A stretch of DNA of 64,000 bases from Humisphaera borealis (GTDB taxonomy: Bacteria > Planctomycetota > Phycisphaerae > Tepidisphaerales > Tepidisphaeraceae): contig NZ_CP063458.1 in the NCBI RefSeq assembly GCF_015169395.1, positions 744,001 through 808,000 on the forward strand, read 5' to 3'. The first letter of the stretch is position 1. Every line of letters begins with the position of its first letter. The translations under genes and the position numbers were made by a program. Positions 1 to 9,136 of this stretch are shown here, in pieces. The notes beneath the pieces are model-generated. The model ran no database searches. It worked only from the letters and a program-made list of their open reading frames with translations, and was not told where the DNA came from.

Positions 1-499
1 ATACCCCGCGGTCGAGCGGGAGGGATTCCTGGGCGTGCGTCTGCTCGAGGTCAATGTCGTATCCCGGCCCGAGCAGAACGACGGTCAGGCAGGCGATGAC
101 CCCAACCCGTTCGACCCGCGTCGGCCGCTGACTTCGGGTCCGCCGACGACGGGCGTGCTGATTGTTGAGCGTATGCCCGGCTTTTGTGGAGCGAGATCGC
201 TCCTGGACGGCGATGTCGTCCTCGGGATCGTCGAGCGCCCGGGTGAGCCGGTGCGAAATCCCTCCGAGATGCGCGAGAAGGTAACCGGGTTTAAGGCCGG
301 CGAGACGATCCACTTCCAGTTGCTGCGGCAAGGGCAGGTGATCAACGTGCCCGTCACCCTCGACCCACGCCCCGAAGCCGCCGACCCGCTGAACGCAGGC
401 CTGAACGCCATGCAGAACCTGATCGACGACCGCAAGATGCGGGCGGCGGAGTTTTGGGACAAAGCGTTCGCACCAATGCTTAAGGAAGCCGCGGGGTGA
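1..499 (+). CDS. PDZ-domain protein, C-terminal part (5' end outside window)
   Basis: The reading frame is open from base 2, so the gene begins before the window; the GTG at 35 is probably internal because the coding sense (YPAVEREGFLGVRLLEV) continues across it. The visible part reads as a PDZ domain: a GFLGV opening strand, then a segment with GVLIVERMPG, a LLDGDVVLGI strand and a closing FQLLRQGQVINVPVTL strand, the usual order of a peptide-binding PDZ fold. A short charged tail follows. PDZ domains of this kind sit at the end of HtrA-type serine proteases, site-2 proteases and planctomycete exported proteins; which of these it is cannot be seen here. An S9 peptidase gene follows 60 bp downstream on the same strand. 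Confidence 0.7.
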   Translation, partial: YPAVEREGFLGVRLLEVNVVSRPEQNDGQAGDDPNPFDPRRPLTSGPPTTGVLIVERMPGFCGARSLLDGDVVLGIVERPGEPVRNPSEMREKVTGFKAGETIHFQLLRQGQVINVPVTLDPRPEAADPLNAGLNAMQNLIDDRKMRAAEFWDKAFAPMLKEAAG

Positions 500-559
500 T
501 CCTGCCGGACCACGGATGCAGGGTCAAAAGTCCACCAGGCACTACAAAGGAATCCAGCC

Positions 560-2527
560 ATGAAATCACGCCTCTTGCTTTCCGCCTGCGCGATTGCCGC
601 CGCTGCTTTGTCAGGTGCCGCAGCTGAGACGCCCTCGACACAACCCGTCCTGACGCCGGCGTCGAACCTGGTCGTCGATGGCATTCCGCCAATTCCGCAG
701 GCGATCGCAGACGAGGTGAACCGCTACACCGAGTTCCGATCGGCAGGCCTGGCGTCCTGGCATCCGGTCAAGCGGCAGATGCTCATCCGCACTCGCTTCG
801 CCGACACGGTGCAGATCCACGAAGTCACTCAGCCACTGGGGATGCGGAAACAGGTCACCTTCTTCCCTGACTCCGTCAGCGACGCCTACTACCCGCCCAT
901 GCCGGCAGGCGGCGACGCCAACTGGTTTATCCTCGCCAAGGACATCGGTGGATCGGAGTTTGATCAGCTTTTCAAGTACGACTTGACCAGCGGCGATGTG
1001 ACGCTTCTGACCGACGGTAAGAGCCGTAACAGCGGGCCGCGTTTCAGCAAGGACGGCAAAAAGTTCGTCTACACCTCCACCCGCCGCAATCGCAAAGATC
1101 CTGACTTCTACGTTGCCAGCAGCGACGCGCCCGGCGACGCGAAGATGGTCTATCAGGCCGACGCACCCGGCTGGTTCCCGGCTGCGTGGTCTCCCGACGG
1201 ATCGCTTCTGCTGACGGGAAAGTTCTCGTCAGCCAACGAGTCGAGCCTCTGGATCGTCAACCCGGCGACCGGCGAGAAGACCCGGCTCTCGCCCGAAACC
1301 GAAAAGCCCACGCGCTACTCCGGCGGCTACTTCTCCGCCGACGGCAAAGGCGTCTACCTCACCACCGACGCGGGCTCCGAGTTCGAACGCCTCGCCTACA
1401 TCGACATCGCGACGAAGGAAATCGCGTATCTTGCGCCCGACGCCAAGTGGGACGTCGAAGACTTCACCGTCTCCGACGACGGCAAACTGCTGGCGTATAC
1501 GACCAACGAAGACGGCTCGGCCGTTCTACATCTGCTCGACACAGCGACGCGTAAGGAACTGCCGCTGCCGAAACTCCCGCCTGGACAGATTTCCACCCTC
1601 AGCTTCCACGCCAACTCGCAGGATTTGGGCATCGTGCTCAACAGTGCCAAAGCCCCCAGCGATGTGTATTCAGTTGACGTCAAGTCAGGCGTGCTGACGC
1701 GATGGACGCAGAGCGAAACCGCCGGACTCAATACCGACAACTTCCCCGACCCCAGCCTCGTCCGCTGGAAGAGTTTTGACGGTCTGCAGATCAGCGGCTT
1801 TCTCTACAAGCCCGACGCGGCGAAGTTTCCCGGCAAACGGCCGGTCATTATCAACATCCATGGCGGCCCGGAGTCGCAGTTCCGCCCCGGCTTCATGGGT
1901 AGTTACAACTACTATTTCACCAAGCTCGGCTGCGCGGCGATCTTCCCCAACGTCCGTGGCTCCAGCGGTTACGGTAAGACGTTCCTCACGCTCGACAATG
2001 CCGAGAAACGCGAGGACAGCGTCAAGGACATCGGCGCACTGCTCGACTGGATCAAGACCCAGCCCGATCTTGACCCCGACCGTGTGATGGTCGTCGGCGG
2101 CAGCTATGGTGGCTATATGACACTCGCCGTCAGCGTGCACTACGCCGACCGGATCCGCTGCGCGATCGACGTGGTTGGGATCAGTAACTTCGTCAGCTTC
2201 TTGGAACGCACCGAGCCGTACCGCCAGGACCTCCGCCGGGTCGAGTATGGCGACGAGCGCAACCCCGCCATGCGAAAGGTGCTCGAACAGATTTCGCCGC
2301 TGAACAACGTCGCGAAGATCAGGAAGCCGCTGATGGTCGTCCACGGCGCCAACGATCCGCGCGTGCCTTTGTTCGAAGCCGAACAGATCGTCAAGGCGAT
2401 GAAGGAAAAGCAGACGCCCGTCTGGATGCTGGTGGCAAAGGACGAGGGGCACGGCTTCGCGAAGAAATCGAACTTTCAGTTTCAGTTTTACGCCACGGTG
2501 GCGTTTGTGAGGAAGTTTCTGCTGTAG
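560..2527 (+). CDS. Exported S9 family prolyl oligopeptidase-like serine peptidase
   Basis: A 655-residue protein with an N-terminal signal peptide (about residues 1-22, ending GAAA). Residues 70-380 form repeated blades resembling a TolB/WD40-like beta-propeller (SPDGSLLLTGKFS, SADGKGVYLTT, SDDGKLLAYTT). The C-terminal part is an alpha/beta hydrolase with the S9 catalytic triad visible: Ser515 in GGSYGGYM, Asp599 in HGANDPRVP, His631 in DEGHGF. The family cleaves short peptides, often after proline or acylated residues; here it would act outside the cytoplasm. An AAAGGA ribosome site lies 9 bases before the ATG. The length is normal for S9 acylaminoacyl-peptidase-like enzymes. The gene converges on the next one, with a long hairpin between them. 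Confidence 0.92.
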   Translation: MKSRLLLSACAIAAAALSGAAAETPSTQPVLTPASNLVVDGIPPIPQAIADEVNRYTEFRSAGLASWHPVKRQMLIRTRFADTVQIHEVTQPLGMRKQVTFFPDSVSDAYYPPMPAGGDANWFILAKDIGGSEFDQLFKYDLTSGDVTLLTDGKSRNSGPRFSKDGKKFVYTSTRRNRKDPDFYVASSDAPGDAKMVYQADAPGWFPAAWSPDGSLLLTGKFSSANESSLWIVNPATGEKTRLSPETEKPTRYSGGYFSADGKGVYLTTDAGSEFERLAYIDIATKEIAYLAPDAKWDVEDFTVSDDGKLLAYTTNEDGSAVLHLLDTATRKELPLPKLPPGQISTLSFHANSQDLGIVLNSAKAPSDVYSVDVKSGVLTRWTQSETAGLNTDNFPDPSLVRWKSFDGLQISGFLYKPDAAKFPGKRPVIINIHGGPESQFRPGFMGSYNYYFTKLGCAAIFPNVRGSSGYGKTFLTLDNAEKREDSVKDIGALLDWIKTQPDLDPDRVMVVGGSYGGYMTLAVSVHYADRIRCAIDVVGISNFVSFLERTEPYRQDLRRVEYGDERNPAMRKVLEQISPLNNVAKIRKPLMVVHGANDPRVPLFEAEQIVKAMKEKQTPVWMLVAKDEGHGFAKKSNFQFQFYATVAFVRKFLL

Positions 2528-2558
2528 ATGGGTGTCCTCGATTCGCGTCCATTCGGAG

Positions 2559-2620
2559 CCTGGGACCGCCGAGCGCTTGCTCGGCATCTGGAAGCCGAGC
2601 AGGCGCTCGGCGGTCCCAGG
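2559..2620. repeat. 27-bp-arm inverted repeat between convergent genes
   Basis: Arms 2559-2585 and 2594-2620 are complementary except for one position, with an 8-base loop. Shorter flanking pieces (gattcgcg near 2540, cgcgaatc near 2622) extend the pairing. It lies between the stops of the S9 peptidase and the reverse-strand oxidoreductase, so it could act as a bidirectional terminator, although no T-run follows. It is one of many intergenic palindromes in this window. Confidence 0.85.
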
Positions 2621-2669
2621 GCGCGAATCACGATCGGCTATTTAGGTATGACCCGCACCCTGCTAAGCC

Positions 2670-4016
2670 CTACAACTCCCACCCCTTGCGATACTCGCGA
2701 CGCAGGAATCGCTCGGCTTCTGGCGCGTTGGTGAACTTCATATTCTTGGTATCCCACTCCAACCGCCTGCCGGCGCGGTAGGCGACATTGCCCAGGTGGT
2801 TGGCTTCTGTGAGCGGGCCCGAGTACGAGAAATCACACGTCGACTTCTTCCCGTTCTTGCACGCCTTGATCCACTCGGCGTGGTGACCGATGGAATCGGG
2901 AATCGTCTTGGCCGGACGTTTGAAATCGGTGAACTTCGCCTCCGGAAGAAGGACGTGCTTGCCGTAGTCCGACAGCAGCATGCGGCCTTCGCTGCCGACG
3001 AACAACACGCCATTAGCCCATTGCGGGATGCCGCCGTCTGTCCAGATCTTGGGCTTCATCGCGCCCTGATACCAGGTGAGTTTAACCGGCGGCATGTCGC
3101 CGCGCTGGCCGTACTCGTAGGTAGCATACATGCTGGCCGGAGCGATTTCGGGGTGCGGCGGGGGGCCGCCGGCTTCGATCGCCGTCGGGGCGTCGAGCTT
3201 CAGCGCCCACCAGGGTAGGTCGTTCCAATGGCTTCCCAGGTCCGACATCGTGCCGTTGCCGAAATCCCACCAGCGGTACCACTTGGGCCCGGGGAAGTAG
3301 ACGTCGTGGTACGGCCGCATCGGCGCGGGACCGACCCAAAGATCCCAATCCAGATAAGGCGGAACCGGCGATTCGCCTTTGGGCCGGTCGATCGTCCAGA
3401 CGATGTCCTTGTTGGTCTTGGCGTCTTCCTCGCTTTGCCAGCCCCACGCTCGGCTTACCCAGACGTGCGCCTCGGTGACGGGGCCGATCGCCCCGGCCTG
3501 GATCAATTCTACCACCCGGCGGTAGTTGGTCCCGGCGTGGATCTGCGTGCCCATCTGCGTGGTCACCCCAGCCTCCTTCGCCGCGAGGGTGATTAGACGA
3601 GCTTCGTGCACGTCGCGGGTCAGCGGCTTCTCGCAATAGACGTGCTTCTTGCGCTTCAACGCCGGCATTGTCGCGAAGGCGTGCGTGTGTTCGGGAGTGG
3701 CTACGGTGACGGCGTCAAACTCGCTGTCCTTCAGGGTGTCGTAGAGCTTGCGGAAGTCTTTGAAGGTCTTGGCCTCGGGGAACTCTTTCTTGGCCGCGTC
3801 GACCGCCCGGTCGTTCACGTCGCAGAGCGCGACGACGTTCTCGCCCTTGACGCCGTCCAGGCTCGCCCGGCCGCGCCCGCCACACGCGATGACGGCGATG
3901 TTCATTTTGCTGTTGAGGTTCTGTCCGCGAAGGATGTTGGGGAAGCCAAGCGTGGCGGCACCGGTGACAGCCGCGGATGCAGCGAGGAACTTACGACGTG
4001 ACAGCGGGCGAGGCAT
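2670..4016 (-). CDS. Tat-exported Gfo/Idh/MocA family oxidoreductase
   Basis: A 448-residue protein. The N-terminus carries a twin-arginine signal ([19 protein letters not shown]). A Rossmann fold starts near residue 38 ([14 protein letters not shown]) and binds NAD(P). The EKP motif typical of the family is at residues 129-131 (YCEKPLT), with the active-site lysine at 130. The C-terminal half is the family's beta-sheet substrate domain. Members oxidise or reduce sugars, inositols or related polyols; the substrate cannot be told. Tat-exported forms of this length are very common in planctomycetes. It is followed on the same strand order by a paralogue upstream (4141-5484), possibly transcribed together with a 124-bp gap. 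Confidence 0.9.
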   Translation of the reverse strand: MPRPLSRRKFLAASAAVTGAATLGFPNILRGQNLNSKMNIAVIACGGRGRASLDGVKGENVVALCDVNDRAVDAAKKEFPEAKTFKDFRKLYDTLKDSEFDAVTVATPEHTHAFATMPALKRKKHVYCEKPLTRDVHEARLITLAAKEAGVTTQMGTQIHAGTNYRRVVELIQAGAIGPVTEAHVWVSRAWGWQSEEDAKTNKDIVWTIDRPKGESPVPPYLDWDLWVGPAPMRPYHDVYFPGPKWYRWWDFGNGTMSDLGSHWNDLPWWALKLDAPTAIEAGGPPPHPEIAPASMYATYEYGQRGDMPPVKLTWYQGAMKPKIWTDGGIPQWANGVLFVGSEGRMLLSDYGKHVLLPEAKFTDFKRPAKTIPDSIGHHAEWIKACKNGKKSTCDFSYSGPLTEANHLGNVAYRAGRRLEWDTKNMKFTNAPEAERFLRREYRKGWEL

Positions 4017-4140
4017 AACGGTCTCCGATATGAGGTGCGCGAAAGGGCGTCTGTCGCGGGTCTGCCTTAACTATTGAACCCCAGTCATATCGTTGAAAGC
4101 GGATCGCAATTGACATCGATCCACTTGGATAGACCACCTG

Positions 4141-5484
4141 CTACACGTCCGCCGGATGCTTCCACGGTGCCCGGTACGGACGCTTGATCAGCTTGTCGGC
4201 GTCGGTGTCGCCGGTTTTGCCGTCGGCATTGACCTTCAATGTCCGTCCGCCGAGCTGCGCACTGATGTTCGCCAGGACGCACGCCGCTGTGCTCGTGTAG
4301 CCTTCGGTGATGTCGGCGACCGGCTTCTGCCGCGATTCGATGCAGCTCAGGAAGTTCTTCATTTGCCCGCGGATGGCTGGCGCGACATGCTTCTCCAAGT
4401 CCTTCTCGGTTTTGTCCTCGGGGAACTGTTCGAGCTCGTACGTCACATCTTTATGAACGGGGTCGCCTTTGCCTTGCGGGATGAAGTCGTAGCTCATCAC
4501 GCTCGCCTTGAGCGTTCCTTTGTCGCCGTAGATGGTCAGGCCCCAGGGGTACTTGGGGTCGGGCGGAGTCCCCCAGGTGCGATGCGTCCAGACCATGGGA
4601 ACGCCGCCGAAGTCCCAGGTCGCGGTCTGCGTATCAGAGATGTTCGCCTTGGACGCCTTGTCGACCAGGATGCCACCGGTCGAGGCAACGGTCGATGGCC
4701 AGCCCAGGTTGAGCATCCAGCGTGCGCAATCCAGCATATGAATGCACATGTCGCCGACGATGCCATTGCCGTATTCGGTGAAAGAGCGCCAGCGGCGCGG
4801 GTGCACCAGCTTGTTGTACGGTCGCATCGGCGCGGGGCCGGTCCACAGTTCGTAGTCGAGATTCTCCGGCGGCATCTCGTCCGGCGGATTGTCCTTCGCC
4901 CGCATGTGGTAGTAGCAATAGACCTCGACCAGGCCCACCTTGCCGATCCGCCCGCTGTCGAGGAACTCCTTCTTTGCTTCGATCAAGTGCGGCGTGCTGC
5001 GGCGCTGCGTCCCGATCTGAACCACTCGCTTGAGCTTCGCCGCCGCTTCGACCATCGCCTTGCCTTCGGCGACATCGACGGAGATCGGCTTCTGGCAGTA
5101 GACATCGGCCTCGGCTTCCATCGCTGCGATCGCGTGCAGCGCGTGCCAATGATCGGGCGAACCGACGATGACGATATCCAAGTCCTTCTCCTTCAGCATC
5201 TCCCGGAAATCGCCGTAGGTTCGAGGCTTCTTCTTCGAAACCTGCCGCTCCGCGATCATATCCGCCGCGCCGGCGAGCATCTGTTTGTCTACATCGCAGA
5301 TGCTCACGACATCGACCGGTGAGACCTGGATCAGCCGGAACAGGTCGCACTTGCCGTACCAGCCGGTCCCAATCACGCCAACGCGGTACTTTTTTTGGTC
5401 CGCGGCAAAGGCAAGGTGCGCATGGGGTAAGAGGGCCGCGGCACCAAGGGCGGACGTCGAGGTGAGAAACTGTCTGCGGTTCAT
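4141..5484 (-). CDS. Tat-exported Gfo/Idh/MocA family oxidoreductase (paralogue)
   Basis: A 447-residue protein with a twin-arginine signal at the start (MNRRQFLTSTSALGAAALL, cleavage likely after HLAFA). The nucleotide-binding loop is GVIGTGWYG near residues 36-44. The usual EKP motif appears as QKP at 131-133, a common variant that keeps the lysine. A DHWH segment at 111-114 and the [13 protein letters not shown] stretch match the planctomycete branch of the family, as in the neighbouring 448-residue protein, from which it has clearly diverged. Likely role: NAD(P)-dependent redox step on a sugar or polyol outside the cytoplasm. The substrate is unknown. Confidence 0.9.
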   Translation of the reverse strand: MNRRQFLTSTSALGAAALLPHAHLAFAADQKKYRVGVIGTGWYGKCDLFRLIQVSPVDVVSICDVDKQMLAGAADMIAERQVSKKKPRTYGDFREMLKEKDLDIVIVGSPDHWHALHAIAAMEAEADVYCQKPISVDVAEGKAMVEAAAKLKRVVQIGTQRRSTPHLIEAKKEFLDSGRIGKVGLVEVYCYYHMRAKDNPPDEMPPENLDYELWTGPAPMRPYNKLVHPRRWRSFTEYGNGIVGDMCIHMLDCARWMLNLGWPSTVASTGGILVDKASKANISDTQTATWDFGGVPMVWTHRTWGTPPDPKYPWGLTIYGDKGTLKASVMSYDFIPQGKGDPVHKDVTYELEQFPEDKTEKDLEKHVAPAIRGQMKNFLSCIESRQKPVADITEGYTSTAACVLANISAQLGGRTLKVNADGKTGDTDADKLIKRPYRAPWKHPADV

Positions 5485-5570
5485 CAGGCTTCTCCGGTGG
5501 CAGCAGGCGTTGGGAACGGTCGATGCTGCAACTGTAACGGTCGCTCGGAGAAGCCTGCAAGGCCTGAACG

Positions 5571-6776
5571 TTACGTCTTAGTAGCCGTCAGACGCACGTT
5601 GTCGAACGCGACCTGCAGTGCACCCGCTGTGGCCTTGTTATCCAAGTTCACCAGGAAGATGCGCAATGTCTGCCCGACCAGCGAACTGCTGGCGTCAACG
5701 GCCGAGCTGCTGGCGCTGAAGTCTTTGAACGTCAGGCTGGTGACCGACTCGGCGTCACCGGTGGTTGTCGCAATGCGCGTGCTGCCCGCGAATAGAGAGA
5801 TCCGGAAGTTCTCCATGACCAGATCGCCCCGATTGCCGATCGCGACTGTCAACTTGTACGTCGTGTCGGCTTCCAGTTTCGTCGCCAGTGCCTGCGATGA
5901 ATAGCCTGCACCATTGATAAAGAGGAATTGCTTGCCCGCGCCCGGCGACGAGAACTTGCCGGCCGTCGGGCTGGTGTCGTCGGCGTTGGTGAAGCTCTCG
6001 TTCCGCGGGTTGAACGCGTTGATCACGAAGTTGTTACGCGTCCAGGTCGTCACGCCAATCACCGCACGGTCGATCGGGGCCGCGTTCGACTCGAAAGACG
6101 AGTTGGTCACCGGGACATTCACGGTTCCGCCTGGTGGAGGCGGCGGCGGTGACACCGGCACGCTCGTCGAGACCTTGATGTTGTCAAAATCGACCTGGTT
6201 CGCCGCCCCTTTGGTGCCTAGATTCGAAAGTACGATCTGCAAAGGCTGGCCCACCAGGGGGTCGCCTTCAGCGAACAGACGACTGGTCGCACTGTAGGTC
6301 TTGAACGCGAAGTTGGCGATATCCGCTTCGGCATCGCCGGACTGGCTCGCAATCAGTATGTTGCCGGCGTAAAGCGCGATACGGAAGCGGTCCATTACCA
6401 GGTCGTTACGATTGCCTACCGCGCCGGAGATCGTGTAAGCCACGCCCGACGACACCGTGACCCCCAACGTCTGGCTTACCGCCCCCTTGCCGTTGATGAA
6501 CAGGAACTGCTTACCCGCGCTCGGTGCGGCGAGCTTGCCGGCGGTGGGGCCGGTGTCGTCCGCGTTCGTGTAACTTTCGTTTCTGGGATTAAACGCGTTG
6601 GAAACCGAGCCGTTCTTTCGCCAGGTCTGGAGGCTCGTTACGGCGCGATCCTGCGGTGCCGCGCTCAACTCGAACGAAGCATTGACCACGGGCACCGCGG
6701 CACAGAGGCGTCGTGGCTCGAGGATGTCTATGAGCGGGCGTAGACGGGCAACGGTAGATTGGCTGTGACTAGACAT
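5571..6776 (-). CDS. LEPR-XLL-type exported protein with two homologous domains
   Basis: A 401-residue protein. The N-terminus has LIDILEPRRLCAA, matching the LEPR-XLL motif found at the start of many large planctomycete surface proteins. The rest is two copies of one domain of about 170 residues (about 28-205 and 222-398), separated by a proline/glycine linker (PVSPPPPPPGG). Shared landmarks: NASFEL / NSSFES, AFNPRNES, TNADDT, AGKQFLFING, GNRNDLVM / GNRGDLVM, and a closing FDNIKVS / FDNVRLT. The FDN ending and overall pattern suggest a carbohydrate-binding-like jelly roll, which is inference. No catalytic motif is seen. It stands alone, 86 bp from the preceding oxidoreductase start. Confidence 0.8.
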   Translation of the reverse strand: MSSHSQSTVARLRPLIDILEPRRLCAAVPVVNASFELSAAPQDRAVTSLQTWRKNGSVSNAFNPRNESYTNADDTGPTAGKLAAPSAGKQFLFINGKGAVSQTLGVTVSSGVAYTISGAVGNRNDLVMDRFRIALYAGNILIASQSGDAEADIANFAFKTYSATSRLFAEGDPLVGQPLQIVLSNLGTKGAANQVDFDNIKVSTSVPVSPPPPPPGGTVNVPVTNSSFESNAAPIDRAVIGVTTWTRNNFVINAFNPRNESFTNADDTSPTAGKFSSPGAGKQFLFINGAGYSSQALATKLEADTTYKLTVAIGNRGDLVMENFRISLFAGSTRIATTTGDAESVTSLTFKDFSASSSAVDASSSLVGQTLRIFLVNLDNKATAGALQVAFDNVRLTATKT

Positions 6777-7017
6777 GGTGACGTCCGGCTATGAGCGGGT
6801 GGTGGAACTTCAGCGAAGGATCGCTGTGTAAGGTAGACTATAGGGTCGAACGGGAGGGAGTGTCGAAGGTTTCTGCAGATTGAACTTGCGGCTTCCGGGC
6901 AAACCCGCGTGAGGTGGCACCGCCGGTCATCTTTCACTTGGTTCAACACCGGCCGTTGCGGTTACTATCCCATGCTGGAGGCCGAGAACTCCCACGAACT
7001 ATTCCGAGGAGAAACGA

Positions 7018-8034
7018 ATGCGATCGCTGTTCCGACTGCTTTGCCTGGGTGTCGTCACTGCACTGCTGGCCACCCCGATCTTCGCTGCTGACAAGAAGAA
7101 GATTGTCTTCATCTCCGGTGGCGCGAGCCACGGATTTCTCTCCCATGACCACCTGGCCGGCTGCAAGCTGCTGGCCGAACGGGTCAACAAGATTGAAGGC
7201 TACGAAGCGACCGTCTTCTACAAGACCTGGCCCGAGGCCAAAATTCTTGAACAGGCGGCGGCGATCATCATCTACGCCGACGGCGGGGCGGGTCACATCG
7301 CCCTACCGCACAAAGACGAGTTGGTCGCGCTGTCGAAGAAAGGCGTTGGCGTTGGCACGATTCACTACGCCGTCGAGGTACCCAAGGAAAAGGGCGGCCC
7401 CGAATGGCTTCAGTTCCAGGGCGGCTACTTCGAGACCTTCTATTCGGTCAATCCGCACTGGCTCGGCACCTTCACATCGTTGCCCAAGCACCCGGTCGCC
7501 AACGGTGTGCAGCCCTTCGAGACCCAGGACGAGTGGTATTACCACATGCGCTTCCGTGACGACATGAAGGGTGTCACGCCGATTCTGTCGGCCGTCCCGC
7601 CCGATGCCACCCGCTCGAAGAAGGATGAGGCCCACGGCGGCAACCCGCACGTCCGGGCGGACATCGGCAAGAATGTCGCCGAACACGTCGTCTGGGCCAG
7701 CGAGAATGACGGAGGCTCCCGCGGCTTCGGCTGCACCGGCGGGCACTTCCACAAGAATTGGGCGAACGACCAGTTCCGCAAAACCATCCTTAACGCGATC
7801 GTCTGGATCGCCAAGGGTGAAGTCCCCAGCGGTGGCATCGACAGCAAACGCCCCGACGTGGACGAGATGCTCGCCAATCGCGACCCGGACGCCCCCAAGG
7901 AAGCAGTTCCTGAAGGTTTCGATAAGGCCAAGTTCGCAGCCGAACTGGAACAGATCAACCGCCCGGTCGGCCGCCCGCAGGCGAGCCGTCCGCAGCCCGG
8001 CCAGGAGCTGCTTCACGAAGTGGCGGCGAAATAG
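7018..8034 (+). CDS. Exported ThuA-like domain protein
   Basis: A 338-residue protein with a signal peptide (about residues 1-22, TALLATPIFA). The mature part starts KKKIVFISGGASHGF, the typical first strand of the ThuA fold, a class I glutamine-amidotransferase-like domain named after trehalose utilisation protein ThuA. Further family features are AIIIYADGGAGH, the VGTIHYAVE strand and YYHMRFRDD. The enzymatic activity of ThuA proteins is not established; they are linked to sugar metabolism and often accompany Gfo/Idh/MocA oxidoreductases, as here. An AGGAGA ribosome site (7007-7012) decides the start. The next gene starts 16 bases after the stop, so the two are probably in one transcript. 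Confidence 0.9.
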   Translation: MRSLFRLLCLGVVTALLATPIFAADKKKIVFISGGASHGFLSHDHLAGCKLLAERVNKIEGYEATVFYKTWPEAKILEQAAAIIIYADGGAGHIALPHKDELVALSKKGVGVGTIHYAVEVPKEKGGPEWLQFQGGYFETFYSVNPHWLGTFTSLPKHPVANGVQPFETQDEWYYHMRFRDDMKGVTPILSAVPPDATRSKKDEAHGGNPHVRADIGKNVAEHVVWASENDGGSRGFGCTGGHFHKNWANDQFRKTILNAIVWIAKGEVPSGGIDSKRPDVDEMLANRDPDAPKEAVPEGFDKAKFAAELEQINRPVGRPQASRPQPGQELLHEVAAK

Positions 8035-8050
8035 TTCGAACCAAACCGAC

Positions 8051-9100
8051 GTGACCCTCCATCCGCCAAAAACACGCATCGCGCTCGTGGGTGCCGGCAA
8101 TTGGGGCTGGCAGCACGCCCGTGTCTTCTCGACGCGGGCGGACTGCCAGCTCGTGGCCGTCGCGAGCCGTTCGAAGGACCGCGCTGACGAGCGGGCGCGG
8201 CAGTTCGGCATTGCCCCGTACACTGACATCACGACCATGTGCCGCGAACAGTCGCCGGACCTGATTTGCGTCAGTCTCCCGAACCAGGCTCACTTTACGC
8301 CGACCCTGGAGGTCATCCGATCCGGATGCCCACTGTTCGTCGAAAAGCCATTCGTCTTTCACCTGACTGAGGCCGACACGCTGCTGGCCGAGGCAGCCAG
8401 CCGGAAGCTGTTCTTCGGCATCAACTTTAATCACCGCTACGCCAAGCCGATCGCATTGGCTCGACAGGCGATCGATGCGGGAAAGCTCGGCGACATTGTG
8501 TTCTGCCACTGGCGCTTTGGCGGGACCGGGGGAACTGACCACCCCTTCAACAACCTCATCGAGACGCAATGCCATGCGCTGGACATGCTTGAGTACCTTT
8601 GCGGTCCGATCGACTCGGTCATGGCTGAGATGACCGACAAAACAAAGCCGGGCGTCTATCGCACCCTCGTGCTCGCGCTGCACTTCCGGAATGGTGCCGT
8701 TGGCTCGCTCGTCGGGTCGTACGATTCGAGCTACACCTATCCCGGTACCCATCAGCTCGAAATCAACGGAACCCGCGGCCGGGTGCTGGTGGAAGAAACC
8801 GTCAAGCGGTTTACCTTCAGCGAAGCGGGTAACGAAACGTCACAGGTCTGGCAGGCTGGGTACTTTAACGACCGCGATCGTGACTTCTACCAGACTTTTG
8901 ACGCTCATGCCGCCGCGATGATTGACGCGCGTCGCAACGGCCAGGAGCCTCCCGTTCATGCACGCGCCGGCCGCCGGGCGTTGCTGTTGGCGATGGCCGC
9001 AATCGAATCGTTCAAGGGGGGCAAGCGCGTGGATGTCGAAACCGACTCCTGGGACGCATCGCCTCCAGCACCAATCCTGGCACCCCCGGCCAACCCTTAG
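8051..9100 (+). CDS. Gfo/Idh/MocA family oxidoreductase (cytoplasmic)
   Basis: A 349-residue protein if it starts at the GTG at 8051; the frame is open further upstream to 7571, but that part lies inside the ThuA gene in another frame and has no family similarity. The Rossmann loop IALVGAGNWG is at residues 10-19 and the EKP motif at 98-100 (FVEKPF). Unlike the two larger paralogues in the window it has no signal peptide. It would carry out an NAD(P)-dependent redox step on a sugar derivative. It sits between ThuA and a sulfatase, all on the same strand with gaps of 16 and 36 bp, suggesting one operon. Confidence 0.87.
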   Translation: MTLHPPKTRIALVGAGNWGWQHARVFSTRADCQLVAVASRSKDRADERARQFGIAPYTDITTMCREQSPDLICVSLPNQAHFTPTLEVIRSGCPLFVEKPFVFHLTEADTLLAEAASRKLFFGINFNHRYAKPIALARQAIDAGKLGDIVFCHWRFGGTGGTDHPFNNLIETQCHALDMLEYLCGPIDSVMAEMTDKTKPGVYRTLVLALHFRNGAVGSLVGSYDSSYTYPGTHQLEINGTRGRVLVEETVKRFTFSEAGNETSQVWQAGYFNDRDRDFYQTFDAHAAAMIDARRNGQEPPVHARAGRRALLLAMAAIESFKGGKRVDVETDSWDASPPAPILAPPANP

Positions 9101-9136
9101 TCTGTCCGATCCTCTAAATCCCTGGGTGAAAACGAA

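Noticed and set aside
1685-2587. A 300-codon reverse ORF under the S9 peptidase
   Set aside because: Antisense shadow: the S9 catalytic triad is on the forward strand.
4156-5322. A 388-codon forward ORF
   Set aside because: Shadow of the Gfo/Idh/MocA gene, which has a Tat signal and family motifs.
7571-8050. N-terminal extension of the oxidoreductase at 8051
   Set aside because: It would overlap the ThuA gene fully in another frame and lacks any family similarity.
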